A program made the translations under genes and the position numbers. Below the pieces are notes generated by a model. It was not told where the DNA came from. It made no database searches and saw only the letters and a program-made list of their open reading frames with translations. Positions 1 to 6,557 of a DNA stretch of 7,546 nt are shown piece after piece. This DNA is from Coriobacteriales bacterium (GTDB lineage Bacteria; Actinomycetota; Coriobacteriia; Coriobacteriales; UBA8131), in contig JAIRTN010000144.1 in assembly GCA_031254905.1 (NCBI GenBank), positions 1 to 7,546 on the forward strand, given 5' to 3'. The stretch's first letter is position 1; each line of letters opens with the position of its first letter.

Positions 1-360
1 GATGGAAATAACATACTCACCGAAGGAGGCCTTCTCGGTGACAATCGGCAATTTTGTGGCGCGCAGGGCTTCAAGCACGGTTGAATCCGCGGGGACGTCC
101 ACCTCAAAACTCTTGCTGGCTCCCATGCTCTCCTTGAGCTCCAAGGCTGTGGCGTCGTCTTCCTCAATGGCGGCGTTTATATCGACGATTACCGTCACCT
201 TGTAGAGTACGGCATCGCTCTGTGCCCCTTGCCCACCCTCATTTTCGCCGGCGTTGCTGCAGGCGGCGAGAGCCCCCACGCCCAGCAGCAAAAACGCTGC
301 CAGCAAAAACGCCATCACGCGAACAATATGCTTCCTCATTGCGGCCATCCCATTGCTCAT
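1..360 (-). CDS. DUF4430-like lipoprotein, N-terminal 120 residues (partial)
   Basis: The reading frame is open from ATG 360-358 to the window edge. Residues 1-14 are a basic N-region, about 15-30 a hydrophobic core, and 31-34 form a lipobox (LAAC), so Cys34 should be lipidated and the protein held on the outer face of the membrane. A Gly/Gln/Glu-rich linker (35-48) follows. From about residue 51 the sequence reads like the DUF4430/transcobalamin-C-terminal-like fold: a VTVIVD strand, then VPADSTVLEAL (89-99), and a YVISI strand at the cut end. I recognise this pattern from memory. Domains of this type occur in secreted or surface proteins of Gram-positive anaerobes, sometimes linked to cobalamin or other ligand binding; the ligand here is unknown. 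The outermost ATG was chosen because GAGGA lies 6 bases upstream; Met5 and Met8 are weaker alternatives. It diverges from fhs, so a shared pathway is not implied. The C-terminus is missing. Confidence 0.8.
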   Translation of the reverse strand, partial: MSNGMAAMRKHIVRVMAFLLAAFLLLGVGALAACSNAGENEGGQGAQSDAVLYKVTVIVDINAAIEEDDATALELKESMGASKSFEVDVPADSTVLEALRATKLPIVTEKASFGEYVISI

Positions 361-403
361 CAGTCTTCCTCTTTCCCTTATCCGGTACTTCCATAAGTAG
401 CCA

Positions 404-432
404 AGAATAGCAGTTCCCCCACCCCCACGCAA
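404..432 (-). promoter_or_regulatory. candidate sigma70-type promoter for the DUF4430 lipoprotein
   Basis: Read on the minus strand there is TTGCGT (432-427), a 17-base spacer, and TATTCT (409-404). A TG lies one base upstream of the -10, giving an extended -10 (TG-C-TATTCT). Only three of six bases match at -35 and four of six at -10. The -10 ends about 43 bases before the ATG at 360, a plausible distance. The spacer is almost entirely G on this strand and overlaps the G-quadruplex motif. Inferred from consensus matching only. Confidence 0.35.
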
Positions 433-490
433 ACCCCCTCTCACCCAGCCCACCGCACCCACGAGGCCTCAACCCGCCACACCCCCTCTG
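411..490. other. C-rich/G-rich asymmetric tract with G-quadruplex motif (minus strand)
   Basis: Across these 80 bases a hand count of the plus strand gives 48 C and 9 G. On the minus strand the runs at 446-444, 438-434, 426-422 and 420-416 form G3-N5-G5-N7-G5-N1-G5, which meets the standard four-tract motif (tracts of at least 3, loops 1-7). Further three- to five-base runs at 449-451, 458-460, 473-475 and 482-486 could swap in. The motif sits in the non-template strand of the lipoprotein promoter spacer. The motif is seen directly; folding or function is inference. Confidence 0.5.
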
Positions 491-631
491 TGCCGGGTGC
501 AAGCACAAAATATGGGGTAAAGCAATCCGTCAAACTATCCACAAATGCACCGGTAAAGCCAGCAATAAAATCAGCAAAATGCCCGTCGGCATGCCATTCT
601 TAAACCTACCCATGCAGGCAGGTGAGGGCCG

Positions 632-640
632 TGCTATCAT
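632..640 (+). promoter_or_regulatory. candidate extended -10 promoter for fhs
   Basis: TG at 632-633, one spacer base, then TATCAT at 635-640 (five of six matches to TATAAT) form an extended -10 element. No good -35 is visible 16-18 bases upstream, which extended -10 promoters tolerate. Transcription would start near 647 and leave a leader of about 25 bases before the ATG, enough for the AAGGAG ribosome binding site but too short for a riboswitch. Inferred from sequence match only. Confidence 0.4.
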
Positions 641-671
641 AGGCCCAAAGCCCCAAAAGACAAGGAGTGCC

Positions 672-2348
672 ATGATGGAGTACAAGTCTGACATCGAGAT
701 AGCCCAAGAGGCTGTGCCGGAACACATCAGCGCCATCGCCGAGAAGGTCGGCATCGACCCCGCGGCAGTAGAGTTCTACGGCAACTACAAGGCCAAAATC
801 GACTACAAGGTCCTCAAGGACGAGCCAATCGCAAACGGGCATCTGGTGTTGGTCACGGCCATAACCCCTACGCCGGCCGGCGAGGGCAAAACCACCACAA
901 CGGTGGGTCTGGCGGACGGCCTGTCCAAAATCGGCAAGCGAGTCATGGTGGCCTTGCGCGAGCCATCCCTCGGCCCGGTCTTCGGCATCAAGGGCGGCGC
1001 GGCCGGCGGTGGCTACGCACAGGTGGTCCCCATGGAGGACATAAACCTGCACTTCACAGGCGACTTTCACGCCATCGGAGCGGCCAACAACCTCTTGGCC
1101 GCCATGCTCGACAACCACATCCAACAGGGCAACGCGCTCAACATCGACACCAAATCCATCACGTGGCGCCGCGCCGTAGACATGAACGACCGCCAACTGC
1201 GCAACATCGTCGACGGTCTCGGCGGCAAGGCCCAAGGCGTGCCGCGCGAGGACGGCTTCGACATCACGGTTGCCTCTGAGGTCATGGCCGTGTTCTGCCT
1301 CGCCACCTCCATCACCGACCTCAAGGCGCGCCTCGCCCGCATCATCGTGGCCTACAATCGCGAGGGCAAGCCGGTAACAGCCGGCGACCTCAAGGCCCAA
1401 GGCGCCATGACCGCCCTGCTCAAAGACGCCCTCAAGCCCAACCTCGTTCAAACGCTCGAGGGCACGCCCGCCTTCATCCACGGCGGCCCCTTCGCCAACA
1501 TCGCCCACGGCTGCAACTCTATCATCGCAACGCGCATGGCTCTGCGCTTCGGCGACTACGCCATCACCGAGGCTGGCTTCGGTGCCGACTTGGGTGCCGA
1601 AAAATTCTTGGACATCAAAAGTCGTGTCGCGGGCCTCAACCCCGCGGCAGTAGTCCTCGTGGCCACGGTGCGCGCCCTCAAAATGCACGGTGGTAAGAGC
1701 AAAGATAAACTTGGTGAGGAGGACTTGGCGGCACTGGAGGCCGGCCTACCCAATTTGCTCCAACACGTCGAGAACATCACCTCAGTATTCAAACTGCCGG
1801 CCGTCGTTGCCATCAACGCCTTTCCCACCGACACGGCCGCCGAGCTTGCCCTCGTTGAGGAAAAATGCCGCGCCCTTGGCGTCAACGCTGTGCTGTCCGA
1901 GCACTGGGCCCGCGGCGGCGAAGGCGCCATCGCGCTTGCCGAGGAGGTCGTGCGCGTCTGCGAGCAGCAAAACGACTTCTCCTTCTCCTACGACCTCAAC
2001 GCCTCCATCGAAGACAAGCTCAACGCCATCGCAACGCGAATCTACCGCGCGGACGGCGTGGATTTGACCGCTCAAGCGGCCGCTCAGGCAAGGCAACTCA
2101 CCGAACTAGGCTTCGGCAACCTGCCCATCTGTATGGCCAAAACCCAGTACTCCTTCTCCGACAATCCCGCGCTGCTCGGTGCCCCCCGCGACTTCCGCGT
2201 AACCGTGCGCAACCTCAAAGTCTCGGCCGGAGCCGGCTTCATCGTGGCGCTGACCGGCGACATCATGACCATGCCTGGCCTGCCCAAGGTTCCCGCCGCG
2301 GAAAAAATTGATGTGGATGAAAACGGCAGGATTTCCGGCTTGTTCTAA
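672..2348 (+). CDS. fhs: formate--tetrahydrofolate ligase (10-formyl-THF synthetase)
   Basis: Cytoplasmic enzyme joining formate to tetrahydrofolate with ATP to give 10-formyl-THF. Running backward it makes ATP. The 558 residues match the usual size of about 555-560. The start SDIEIAQEA is typical of the family. The nucleotide loop [11 protein letters not shown] is at 65-75, the first family signature [11 protein letters not shown] at 105-115, and the second, [12 protein letters not shown], at 330-341; all are intact. AAGGAG at 662-667 lies 4 bases before ATG 672 and 7 before a second in-frame ATG at 675, so either Met could start the protein; 675 has the better spacing. The open frame upstream to 579 lacks a ribosome binding site and is not family-like. 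First gene of the C1 cluster, 51 bases ahead of fchA. Codons are strongly C-ending. Identification is secure; the direction of flux in the cell is not. Confidence 0.97.
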   Translation: MMEYKSDIEIAQEAVPEHISAIAEKVGIDPAAVEFYGNYKAKIDYKVLKDEPIANGHLVLVTAITPTPAGEGKTTTTVGLADGLSKIGKRVMVALREPSLGPVFGIKGGAAGGGYAQVVPMEDINLHFTGDFHAIGAANNLLAAMLDNHIQQGNALNIDTKSITWRRAVDMNDRQLRNIVDGLGGKAQGVPREDGFDITVASEVMAVFCLATSITDLKARLARIIVAYNREGKPVTAGDLKAQGAMTALLKDALKPNLVQTLEGTPAFIHGGPFANIAHGCNSIIATRMALRFGDYAITEAGFGADLGAEKFLDIKSRVAGLNPAAVVLVATVRALKMHGGKSKDKLGEEDLAALEAGLPNLLQHVENITSVFKLPAVVAINAFPTDTAAELALVEEKCRALGVNAVLSEHWARGGEGAIALAEEVVRVCEQQNDFSFSYDLNASIEDKLNAIATRIYRADGVDLTAQAAAQARQLTELGFGNLPICMAKTQYSFSDNPALLGAPRDFRVTVRNLKVSAGAGFIVALTGDIMTMPGLPKVPAAEKIDVDENGRISGLF

Positions 2349-2399
2349 CCCCGTAACGTGCCGATTGCAAGAGGGGCGTAGGAGGGAAGGAAGGTACTC

Positions 2400-3044
2400 G
2401 TGGGACAAACCACACAAAGCATCGATTTGAGTTGTACGGAGTTCGTCGAGGTGCTTGCCTCATCTGCCCCTGCCCCCGGTGGGGGCGGGGCGGCGGCATT
2501 GGTCGGCGCCATCGGCGTGGCCCTCGGCAATATGGTGGGCTCGCTTACCGTGGGCAAGGCGAAATACGCCGATGTCCAAGACGACATCATCGCCCTCAAA
2601 GCTAAGGCCGACGAATTGCAATCCGAACTCTTAGCCCTCGTTGCCAAAGACGCCGAAGTCTTTGAGCCCTTGGCACGCGCATACGGAATGCCTAAGGCTA
2701 CCGAGGAGGAGGCGGCCAAAAAGCGTATGGTTATGGAAGACTGCCTGCGTCAGTGTGTCGCCGTCCCTCTCCACATTATGGAGTTTTGTACCAAGGCCAT
2801 CGAGTTACACGCCGAGTTTGCGGCCAAGGGCACGGCCATTGCCCTCTCCGATGTTGGCTGCGGCGTGGCCATCTGCAAAGCGGCGCTGGAGGCCGCGAGC
2901 CTCAACGTGTTTATCAACACCATGTCCATGACGGACAGGGTTTATGCCGACGAGATGAATGCTCTGGCGGAGGATATGCTGGATAGGTACACCCTCAAGG
3001 CGGACGCGATTTTTGCCGATGTTGCGGAAAGGCTGAGGAAATGA
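2400..3044 (+). CDS. fchA: methenyl-THF cyclohydrolase / formimino-THF cyclodeaminase family protein
   Basis: A 214-residue stand-alone member of the cyclodeaminase (FTCD C-terminal) family. In acetogens and purine-fermenting clostridia FchA interconverts 10-formyl-THF and 5,10-methenyl-THF; relatives remove ammonia from formimino-THF. Family marks are the glycine-rich APAPGGGGAAAL (23-34), GNMVGSLTVGKAKY (43-56), and SDVG with the following helix and SLNVFINTM (150-175). The residue before AIALSDVG is Thr where, as I recall, Asn is common. The start is GTG 2400: AGGAAGG ends 5 bases upstream, an in-frame TAG at 2379-2381 limits extension, and no ATG lies between. Its stop overlaps the folD start by 4 bases, so translation is probably coupled. 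Because FolD here lacks the cyclohydrolase residues, FchA probably supplies that activity. A cyclodeaminase role in formimino-group catabolism is the main alternative; no formiminotransferase is in view. Confidence 0.9.
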   Translation: MGQTTQSIDLSCTEFVEVLASSAPAPGGGGAAALVGAIGVALGNMVGSLTVGKAKYADVQDDIIALKAKADELQSELLALVAKDAEVFEPLARAYGMPKATEEEAAKKRMVMEDCLRQCVAVPLHIMEFCTKAIELHAEFAAKGTAIALSDVGCGVAICKAALEAASLNVFINTMSMTDRVYADEMNALAEDMLDRYTLKADAIFADVAERLRK

Positions 3045-3907
3045 CGGAGATACTGAGGGGTGCCGAGGTCGTCAAGGCGCTCAATGAGCGTGTTGCCGCC
3101 GGGGTTGAGGAGTTGAGGGTCCGAGATATTGTGCCCACGTTGGCCATTGTGCGCGTTGGGGAGCGTGCCGATGATGTTTCCTACGAGCGTGGTGCCAGCA
3201 AGCGTGCTACTAGCTTAGGCGTTGAGGTGCGTTCTATTGTACTAGTGCAAGAGGTAAGTACCGAGGCTCTTGTTGCCCAGATAGAGGCGCTTAACGCCGA
3301 CGACGCCGTTCATGGGGTGCTGGTGTTTCGCCCCTTGCCCGCGCACGTCGATGAGGACGTGGTGCGCAATGCCCTCGTGCCCGCCAAGGACATCGATGGC
3401 ATTACCGATTTGTCGCTGGCAGGTGTTTTTACCGACGTGCCTTTGGGCTTTGCCCCGTGTACGGCGGTTGCCTGCGTAGAGATACTCGACCACTTTGGCA
3501 TCGACATTGGGGGCAAGAAGGTGGTGGTTGTGGGGCGTAGCTTGGTCATCGGTAAGCCGGTTGCCATGATGCTGCTTGGGCGCAACGCCACCGTGACCAT
3601 CGCCCATTCCCGCACGCGCGAACTGGCGGAGGTGGTGGCTGCGGCCGACATCGTTATCGCGGCTGTGGGGCGGGCGAACATGCTCACCGAGCGCTACCTG
3701 AGGCAAGGCCAGACGGTGATAGACGTGGGCATCAACGTGAGTGAGGACGGTGCCTTGGTGGGCGACGTGGATTTTGCCGCGGCTTCTCAACTCGTAGCCG
3801 CCCTGACCCCTGTTCCCGGCGGCGTGGGAACCGTGACCACAAGCGTGTTAGTTAAGCACGTTGTGGAGGCTGCCGCGCGACAAGCCGCCGCGCTCCCTGT
3901 AAGATAG
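3041..3907 (+). CDS. folD: FolD-family methylene-THF dehydrogenase, likely lacking cyclohydrolase activity
   Basis: This 288-residue FolD homologue oxidises 5,10-methylene-THF to methenyl-THF, or the reverse, with NAD(P). The folate domain comes first: LAIVRVGERADD (34-45), Tyr48, PLP (98-100) and KDIDG with catalytic Asp119. The Rossmann domain has VVVVGRSLVIGKP (161-173), ATVTIAHSRT (183-192) and TPVPGGVGTVTTSVL (256-270). The usual motif is Y-x3-K (Tyr50/Lys54 in E. coli, Tyr52/Lys56 in human). Here Y-E-R-G-A-S-K puts Ala52 at the lysine site, with a Lys two residues later. The usual VQLPLP reads VFRPLP, so Phe96 replaces the Gln that supports that lysine. Both residues matter for the cyclohydrolase step of bifunctional enzymes. 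The ATG overlaps the fchA stop (ATGA), consistent with division of labour. Codons are G/T-rich, unlike fhs. Loss of cyclohydrolase activity is inferred. Confidence 0.93.
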   Translation: MTEILRGAEVVKALNERVAAGVEELRVRDIVPTLAIVRVGERADDVSYERGASKRATSLGVEVRSIVLVQEVSTEALVAQIEALNADDAVHGVLVFRPLPAHVDEDVVRNALVPAKDIDGITDLSLAGVFTDVPLGFAPCTAVACVEILDHFGIDIGGKKVVVVGRSLVIGKPVAMMLLGRNATVTIAHSRTRELAEVVAAADIVIAAVGRANMLTERYLRQGQTVIDVGINVSEDGALVGDVDFAAASQLVAALTPVPGGVGTVTTSVLVKHVVEAAARQAAALPVR

Positions 3908-4076
3908 GGGAGAACAGAAGTACGCCCGCTTTCTGAGGCCCCGGGGTGGGTTCTCGAGAGTGGCGGGAACCGCCAAAAAGGCGGCGGGGAGGCGGTGCAA
4001 AGGTGGCGCAACCCGTCAGAGGGGTGCCAGAAGGATGCCAAAAAGGCGGCGCAACCCGTCAGAAGGAGTTAACGAG
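3908..4076 (+). promoter_or_regulatory. 169-base leader of the FNT gene with repeats and possible competing hairpins
   Basis: The gap between folD and the channel gene has no clear terminator. It contains two 8-base palindromes, CCCCGGGG (3939-3946) and TCTCGAGA (3952-3959). CCGCC at 3970-3974 can pair with GGCGG at 3962-3966 (3-base loop) or at 3980-3984 (AAAAA loop), so the two hairpins exclude each other; further GGCGG copies lie at 3991-3995 and 4045-4049. Two direct repeats (15 and 16 bases) recur here. The region ends in the AAGGAG ribosome binding site at 4063-4068. A regulatory role is inferred; no known riboswitch family was recognised. Confidence 0.35.
3972..4063 (+). repeat. interspersed direct repeats A and B in the FNT leader
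   Basis: Repeat A, GCCAAAAAGGCGGCG, is at 3972-3986 and 4037-4051. Repeat B, GGCGCAACCCGTCAGA, is at 4005-4020 and 4048-4063. All copies are exact. In the second set A and B overlap by four bases and make one 27-base block; in the first set 18 bases separate them. The copy distances (65 and 43) are not multiples of three, which argues against repeats in a coding extension. Local duplication of leader DNA is the simplest explanation. Confidence 0.75.
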
Positions 4077-4907
4077 TTGAACGACAAGGACACCGTGGCG
4101 CCGCGCGTAGACGCGCTGGCTCCGTCTGAGATTGAGGCCAAGGCGGAAGACGTTGGCGCGGGCAAGGCCACCATGCCTTTTGCCAAGACCCTGTTGCTGG
4201 CCATACTTGCCGGGCTTTTTGTCGGCATGGGCGGGATGTTCATGCTGCTCGTCCGCTCCGACGCCTCCATGCCTTTTGTGGCAACCCAGCTTCTGGGCGG
4301 TCTTGCGTTTTGCTTGGGACTGTTCCTGATTGTTGTCTGCGGGGCGGAGCTTTTTACTGGCAACTGCCTGATGGTCGCTGGTGCCCTCTCCAAGAAATTC
4401 TCGTGGACCAAGCTGCTTCGCAACTGGGGCATCGTCTATCTGGGCAACATTTTGGGCTCGCTGCTCTTGGTGGTTCTCCTCTTTTTTGCCCAGTATTGGG
4501 CGCTCAACGGCGGTGCCGTGGGCGACGCCATGGTTGCCGTGGCTGTCTCCAAAGCATCTCAGGGTTGGGTGGTGCTCTTTTTTAAGGGCATCATGTGCAA
4601 CCTGCTGGTCTGCCTTGCCGTCTGGGCCTCCTTTGCGGCTCGCTCCGTCACCGACAAGTTTTTTGCCATCCTCTTGCCCATCACGGCCTTCGTTGCCTGC
4701 GGATACGAACACTGTGTCGCCAATATGTTCTTTTTGCCCATGGCCTTTGTGCTCAAACTCGCCGGTATCGCGGAGGTCGGCGCGCTGAGCCTCGGTTCCA
4801 TCTTCAGTAATCTTTCCGCCGTCACCCTCGGTAACATCGTCGGCGGCGCCGTCTTGGTGGGAGCGTCATACTGGCTTGCCTATGCTCGGAAGGGTAGTGG
4901 CGAGTAG
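4077..4907 (+). CDS. formate/nitrite transporter (FNT) family channel, probably formate
   Basis: Inner-membrane channel of the FocA/NirC/FdhC family, which form pentamers of six-helix subunits passing formate, nitrite or related anions. From the TTG start it has 276 residues, the family's usual size. Residues 8-35 resemble the FocA N-terminal helix. Hydrophobic segments lie at about 36-58, 69-89, 114-138, 163-189, 195-230 and 245-270. Signature-like VVCGAELFTG (86-95) and KGIMCNLLVCLA (170-181) are present, as is GYEHCVANMFFLPM (209-222), whose His212 matches the central pore histidine. TTG 4077 was chosen because AAGGAG (4063-4068) lies 8 bases upstream; the next Met is too far in. A GTG at 3960 or ATG at 4035 would add an Arg/Lys-rich tail not typical of the family. 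Its position after fhs-fchA-folD favours formate as substrate; nitrite or hydrosulfide cannot be excluded. Confidence 0.9.
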   Translation: MNDKDTVAPRVDALAPSEIEAKAEDVGAGKATMPFAKTLLLAILAGLFVGMGGMFMLLVRSDASMPFVATQLLGGLAFCLGLFLIVVCGAELFTGNCLMVAGALSKKFSWTKLLRNWGIVYLGNILGSLLLVVLLFFAQYWALNGGAVGDAMVAVAVSKASQGWVVLFFKGIMCNLLVCLAVWASFAARSVTDKFFAILLPITAFVACGYEHCVANMFFLPMAFVLKLAGIAEVGALSLGSIFSNLSAVTLGNIVGGAVLVGASYWLAYARKGSGE

Positions 4908-4911
4908 CCTC

Positions 4912-6414
4912 ATGACTTCTACACAATCGCATCCTCTGTCCGCCGCAAATAAAAACAAACTCATCGTAGCCCTGTCTCTGGCGATGTTCCTCGCGGCCGT
5001 CGAGGGCACCATCGTAACGCTCGCGATTCCCACCATCGTCGGCGACCTAGAGGGCTTCGACCTCATCAGCCACGTGTTTTCCGTCTACTTGCTCACAAGC
5101 GCCATTGTCTCGCCCGTCTACGGCAAACTCAGCGACCTCTACGGGCGCAAACGGACGCTCATGGTGGGCATAGTCATCTTCCTGCTGGGCAGCGCCCTCT
5201 GCGGCCTCGCGCAGAACATGGCCCTGCTCATCGCCTTCCGCGCGCTGCAAGGCGTCGGCGCCGCGGCCATCTATACGGTGCCAATGATTATCGTCGGCGA
5301 CGTCTTTCCGCTCACGGAGCGCGGCAAAGTCCAAGGCTCACTGAGCATGGTCTGGGGAATAGCGGGCCTTTTCGGGCCGTTCATCGGCGGGGTACTCATC
5401 GACATCCTATCTTGGCACTGGATATTCTTCATCAACATTCCCTTCGGCGCGCTTACCCTCATCATCCTGCGAACAAGCCTTCACGAGAGCGCCAAACGCA
5501 CCAAGCATCACATCGATTATCCGGGCATTCTCGTCCTGAGCGCTGCCATGTTCGCCTTTCTCAGCATCTTTTTATTTGGGGATGAGAGCGGGACTTTGCT
5601 AACCGTGCGCAACGGCATCCTCCTTGGCGCCACCGTGTTGCTGCTTTTGATATTCTTCCGGATTGAAAAGCGCTCGCCCGAGCCGCTGGTTCCCCTCGAC
5701 GTACTCACAAAGTCGAGCATCTTCATCAACGTTGTTTCGATGTTTTTTACGGCGGCGCTCATCGGCGTGGATGTTTACATCCCCATCTATCTGCAAAACG
5801 TCAAGGGCCTCGCCCCTCTCGTCGCGGGGCTTGTGCTTCTGCCTATGTCAATCTCGTGGATGCTGGTGTCGATTCCCCTCGGGAGGCTCATTGCGCGTGT
5901 CGGCGGCAAACCCGTGAGCATCATCGGCGTAATTCTCGCGCTGCTGGGCATACTGCCCTTCCTCTTTTTTACGCAGCTCAGCCCCGTCGTCCTCATCATC
6001 GTTGTGGTGTTCTTCCTCGGGATAGGCTTCGGCGCCGTCATGACGACGCTGATGATGATTATTCAAGAATCGGTAGGTTTTGAGAAGCGCGGCGCGGCGG
6101 TTGCCGTCAACTCCTTGGTGCGCAACCTCGGTCAGACCATCGGTATCAGCGTATTCGGCGCGGTTTTCAATACGAGCATAATCCGGGGCTTCAGTGCGGG
6201 AGGAATCGTCGAGTACGACCTCAGTAACCTCTACAACCTCGCCTCCTACCAAGCGGGAGTGACATGGGAGCAGATTGTCGCCGTACTGGCCAACTCAATC
6301 CACGTGGTCTTCGCCGCGTTCGCCATCCTTCTCGTCATAAGTCTCCTCATTTCACTTTTCATGCCCAAACCACTCCTCGCCTCACAACCTCCCTCTCCCC
6401 CCAAAGAGCAATAA
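4912..6414 (+). CDS. DHA2-family (EmrB/QacA-type) MFS proton-coupled exporter
   Basis: A 500-residue polytopic membrane protein with about 14 predicted helices, the normal size for drug:H+ antiporters of this class. Hallmarks: EGTIVTLAIPTI (31-42) in helix 1, with Glu where the DHA2 motif usually has Asp; motif A GKLSDLYGRKR (71-81); antiporter motif C, GIAGLFGPFIGGV (149-161), in helix 5; and WHWIFFINIPFG (168-179). The C-terminus ends in a Pro/Ser-rich tail. The substrate cannot be read from sequence; drugs, bile acids or metabolites are all possible. ATG 4912 comes 4 bases after the FNT stop and has no strong ribosome binding site of its own (GGAAGG at 4888-4893 is 18 bases away), which suggests translational coupling. 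In-frame TTG 4876, ATG 4882 and GTG 4897 are alternative starts inside the FNT gene. Codons are C-ending as in fhs. Confidence 0.9.
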   Translation: MTSTQSHPLSAANKNKLIVALSLAMFLAAVEGTIVTLAIPTIVGDLEGFDLISHVFSVYLLTSAIVSPVYGKLSDLYGRKRTLMVGIVIFLLGSALCGLAQNMALLIAFRALQGVGAAAIYTVPMIIVGDVFPLTERGKVQGSLSMVWGIAGLFGPFIGGVLIDILSWHWIFFINIPFGALTLIILRTSLHESAKRTKHHIDYPGILVLSAAMFAFLSIFLFGDESGTLLTVRNGILLGATVLLLLIFFRIEKRSPEPLVPLDVLTKSSIFINVVSMFFTAALIGVDVYIPIYLQNVKGLAPLVAGLVLLPMSISWMLVSIPLGRLIARVGGKPVSIIGVILALLGILPFLFFTQLSPVVLIIVVVFFLGIGFGAVMTTLMMIIQESVGFEKRGAAVAVNSLVRNLGQTIGISVFGAVFNTSIIRGFSAGGIVEYDLSNLYNLASYQAGVTWEQIVAVLANSIHVVFAAFAILLVISLLISLFMPKPLLASQPPSPPKEQ

Positions 6415-6452
6415 AGCAGCGGCACGCACTGTTGACAGGGATGGAGGTAAGG

Positions 6453-6486
6453 GGGGATAGGGGCGTTCTTATCCCCATTATTTGTT
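6453..6486 (+). terminator. probable intrinsic terminator after the MFS gene
   Basis: GGGGATA (6453-6459) pairs perfectly with TATCCCC (6470-6476) across a 10-base loop. It is followed by ATTATTTGTT, a moderately T-rich run. It lies 38 bases after the MFS stop and before ychF, where the C1/transport transcript would be expected to end. The loop is rather large and the T-run imperfect, so efficiency may be modest. Confidence 0.5.
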
Positions 6487-6557
6487 ACACTGTCTTTTTG
6501 CATGTTGTGTAGGGCGGCGTGCTTGCGACGAGTGTACTTCGACTTCGAGGACGGAAC

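Larger units (their letters stand above)
361..671. other. divergent intergenic region between lipoprotein gene and fhs
   Basis: This 311-base stretch separates two genes transcribed away from each other, so it should hold both promoters. It contains the lipoprotein ribosome binding site and candidate promoter (361-432), the C-rich tract (411-490), a more AT-rich part (about 505-580), and a candidate fhs promoter (632-640) with the AAGGAG ribosome binding site (662-667). I looked for the conserved cores of the ZTP (pfl) and THF riboswitches, which often precede folate C1 genes, and saw neither. No convincing small gene is present. Confidence 0.7.

Noticed and set aside
239..508. Minus-strand open frame of 89 codons in the divergent region
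   Set aside because: It overlaps the lipoprotein signal-peptide region in another frame, and its Gly/Arg-rich translation reflects the C-rich tract.
579..671. N-terminal extension of fhs by 31 codons from ATG 579
   Set aside because: There is no ribosome binding site before 579, whereas AAGGAG precedes 672/675 and the family N-terminus starts there.
361..671. ZTP or THF riboswitch upstream of fhs
   Set aside because: The conserved core segments were not found, and the candidate transcription start near 647 leaves too short a leader.
606..1688. Long open frame on the minus strand across fhs (360 codons)
   Set aside because: It lies wholly opposite a gene with unbroken family similarity, resembles no protein I know, and is explained by the scarcity of antisense stops in C-ending codons.
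3939..3959. Palindromes CCCCGGGG and TCTCGAGA as operator sites
   Set aside because: Each is only 8 bases, of the kind expected by chance in GC-rich DNA; they share no sequence and no promoter was found beside them.
3960..4076. Basic 39-residue extension of the FNT protein from GTG 3960, or a shorter one from ATG 4035
   Set aside because: It would add an Arg/Lys-rich tail not seen in the family, and the repeats there are not spaced in multiples of three. TTG 4077 has a well-placed AAGGAG.
6432..6461. Perfect TTGACA -35 box as promoter for ychF
   Set aside because: No acceptable -10 lies 16-18 bases downstream, and the resulting transcript would start inside the terminator hairpin. The ychF promoter was not located with confidence.
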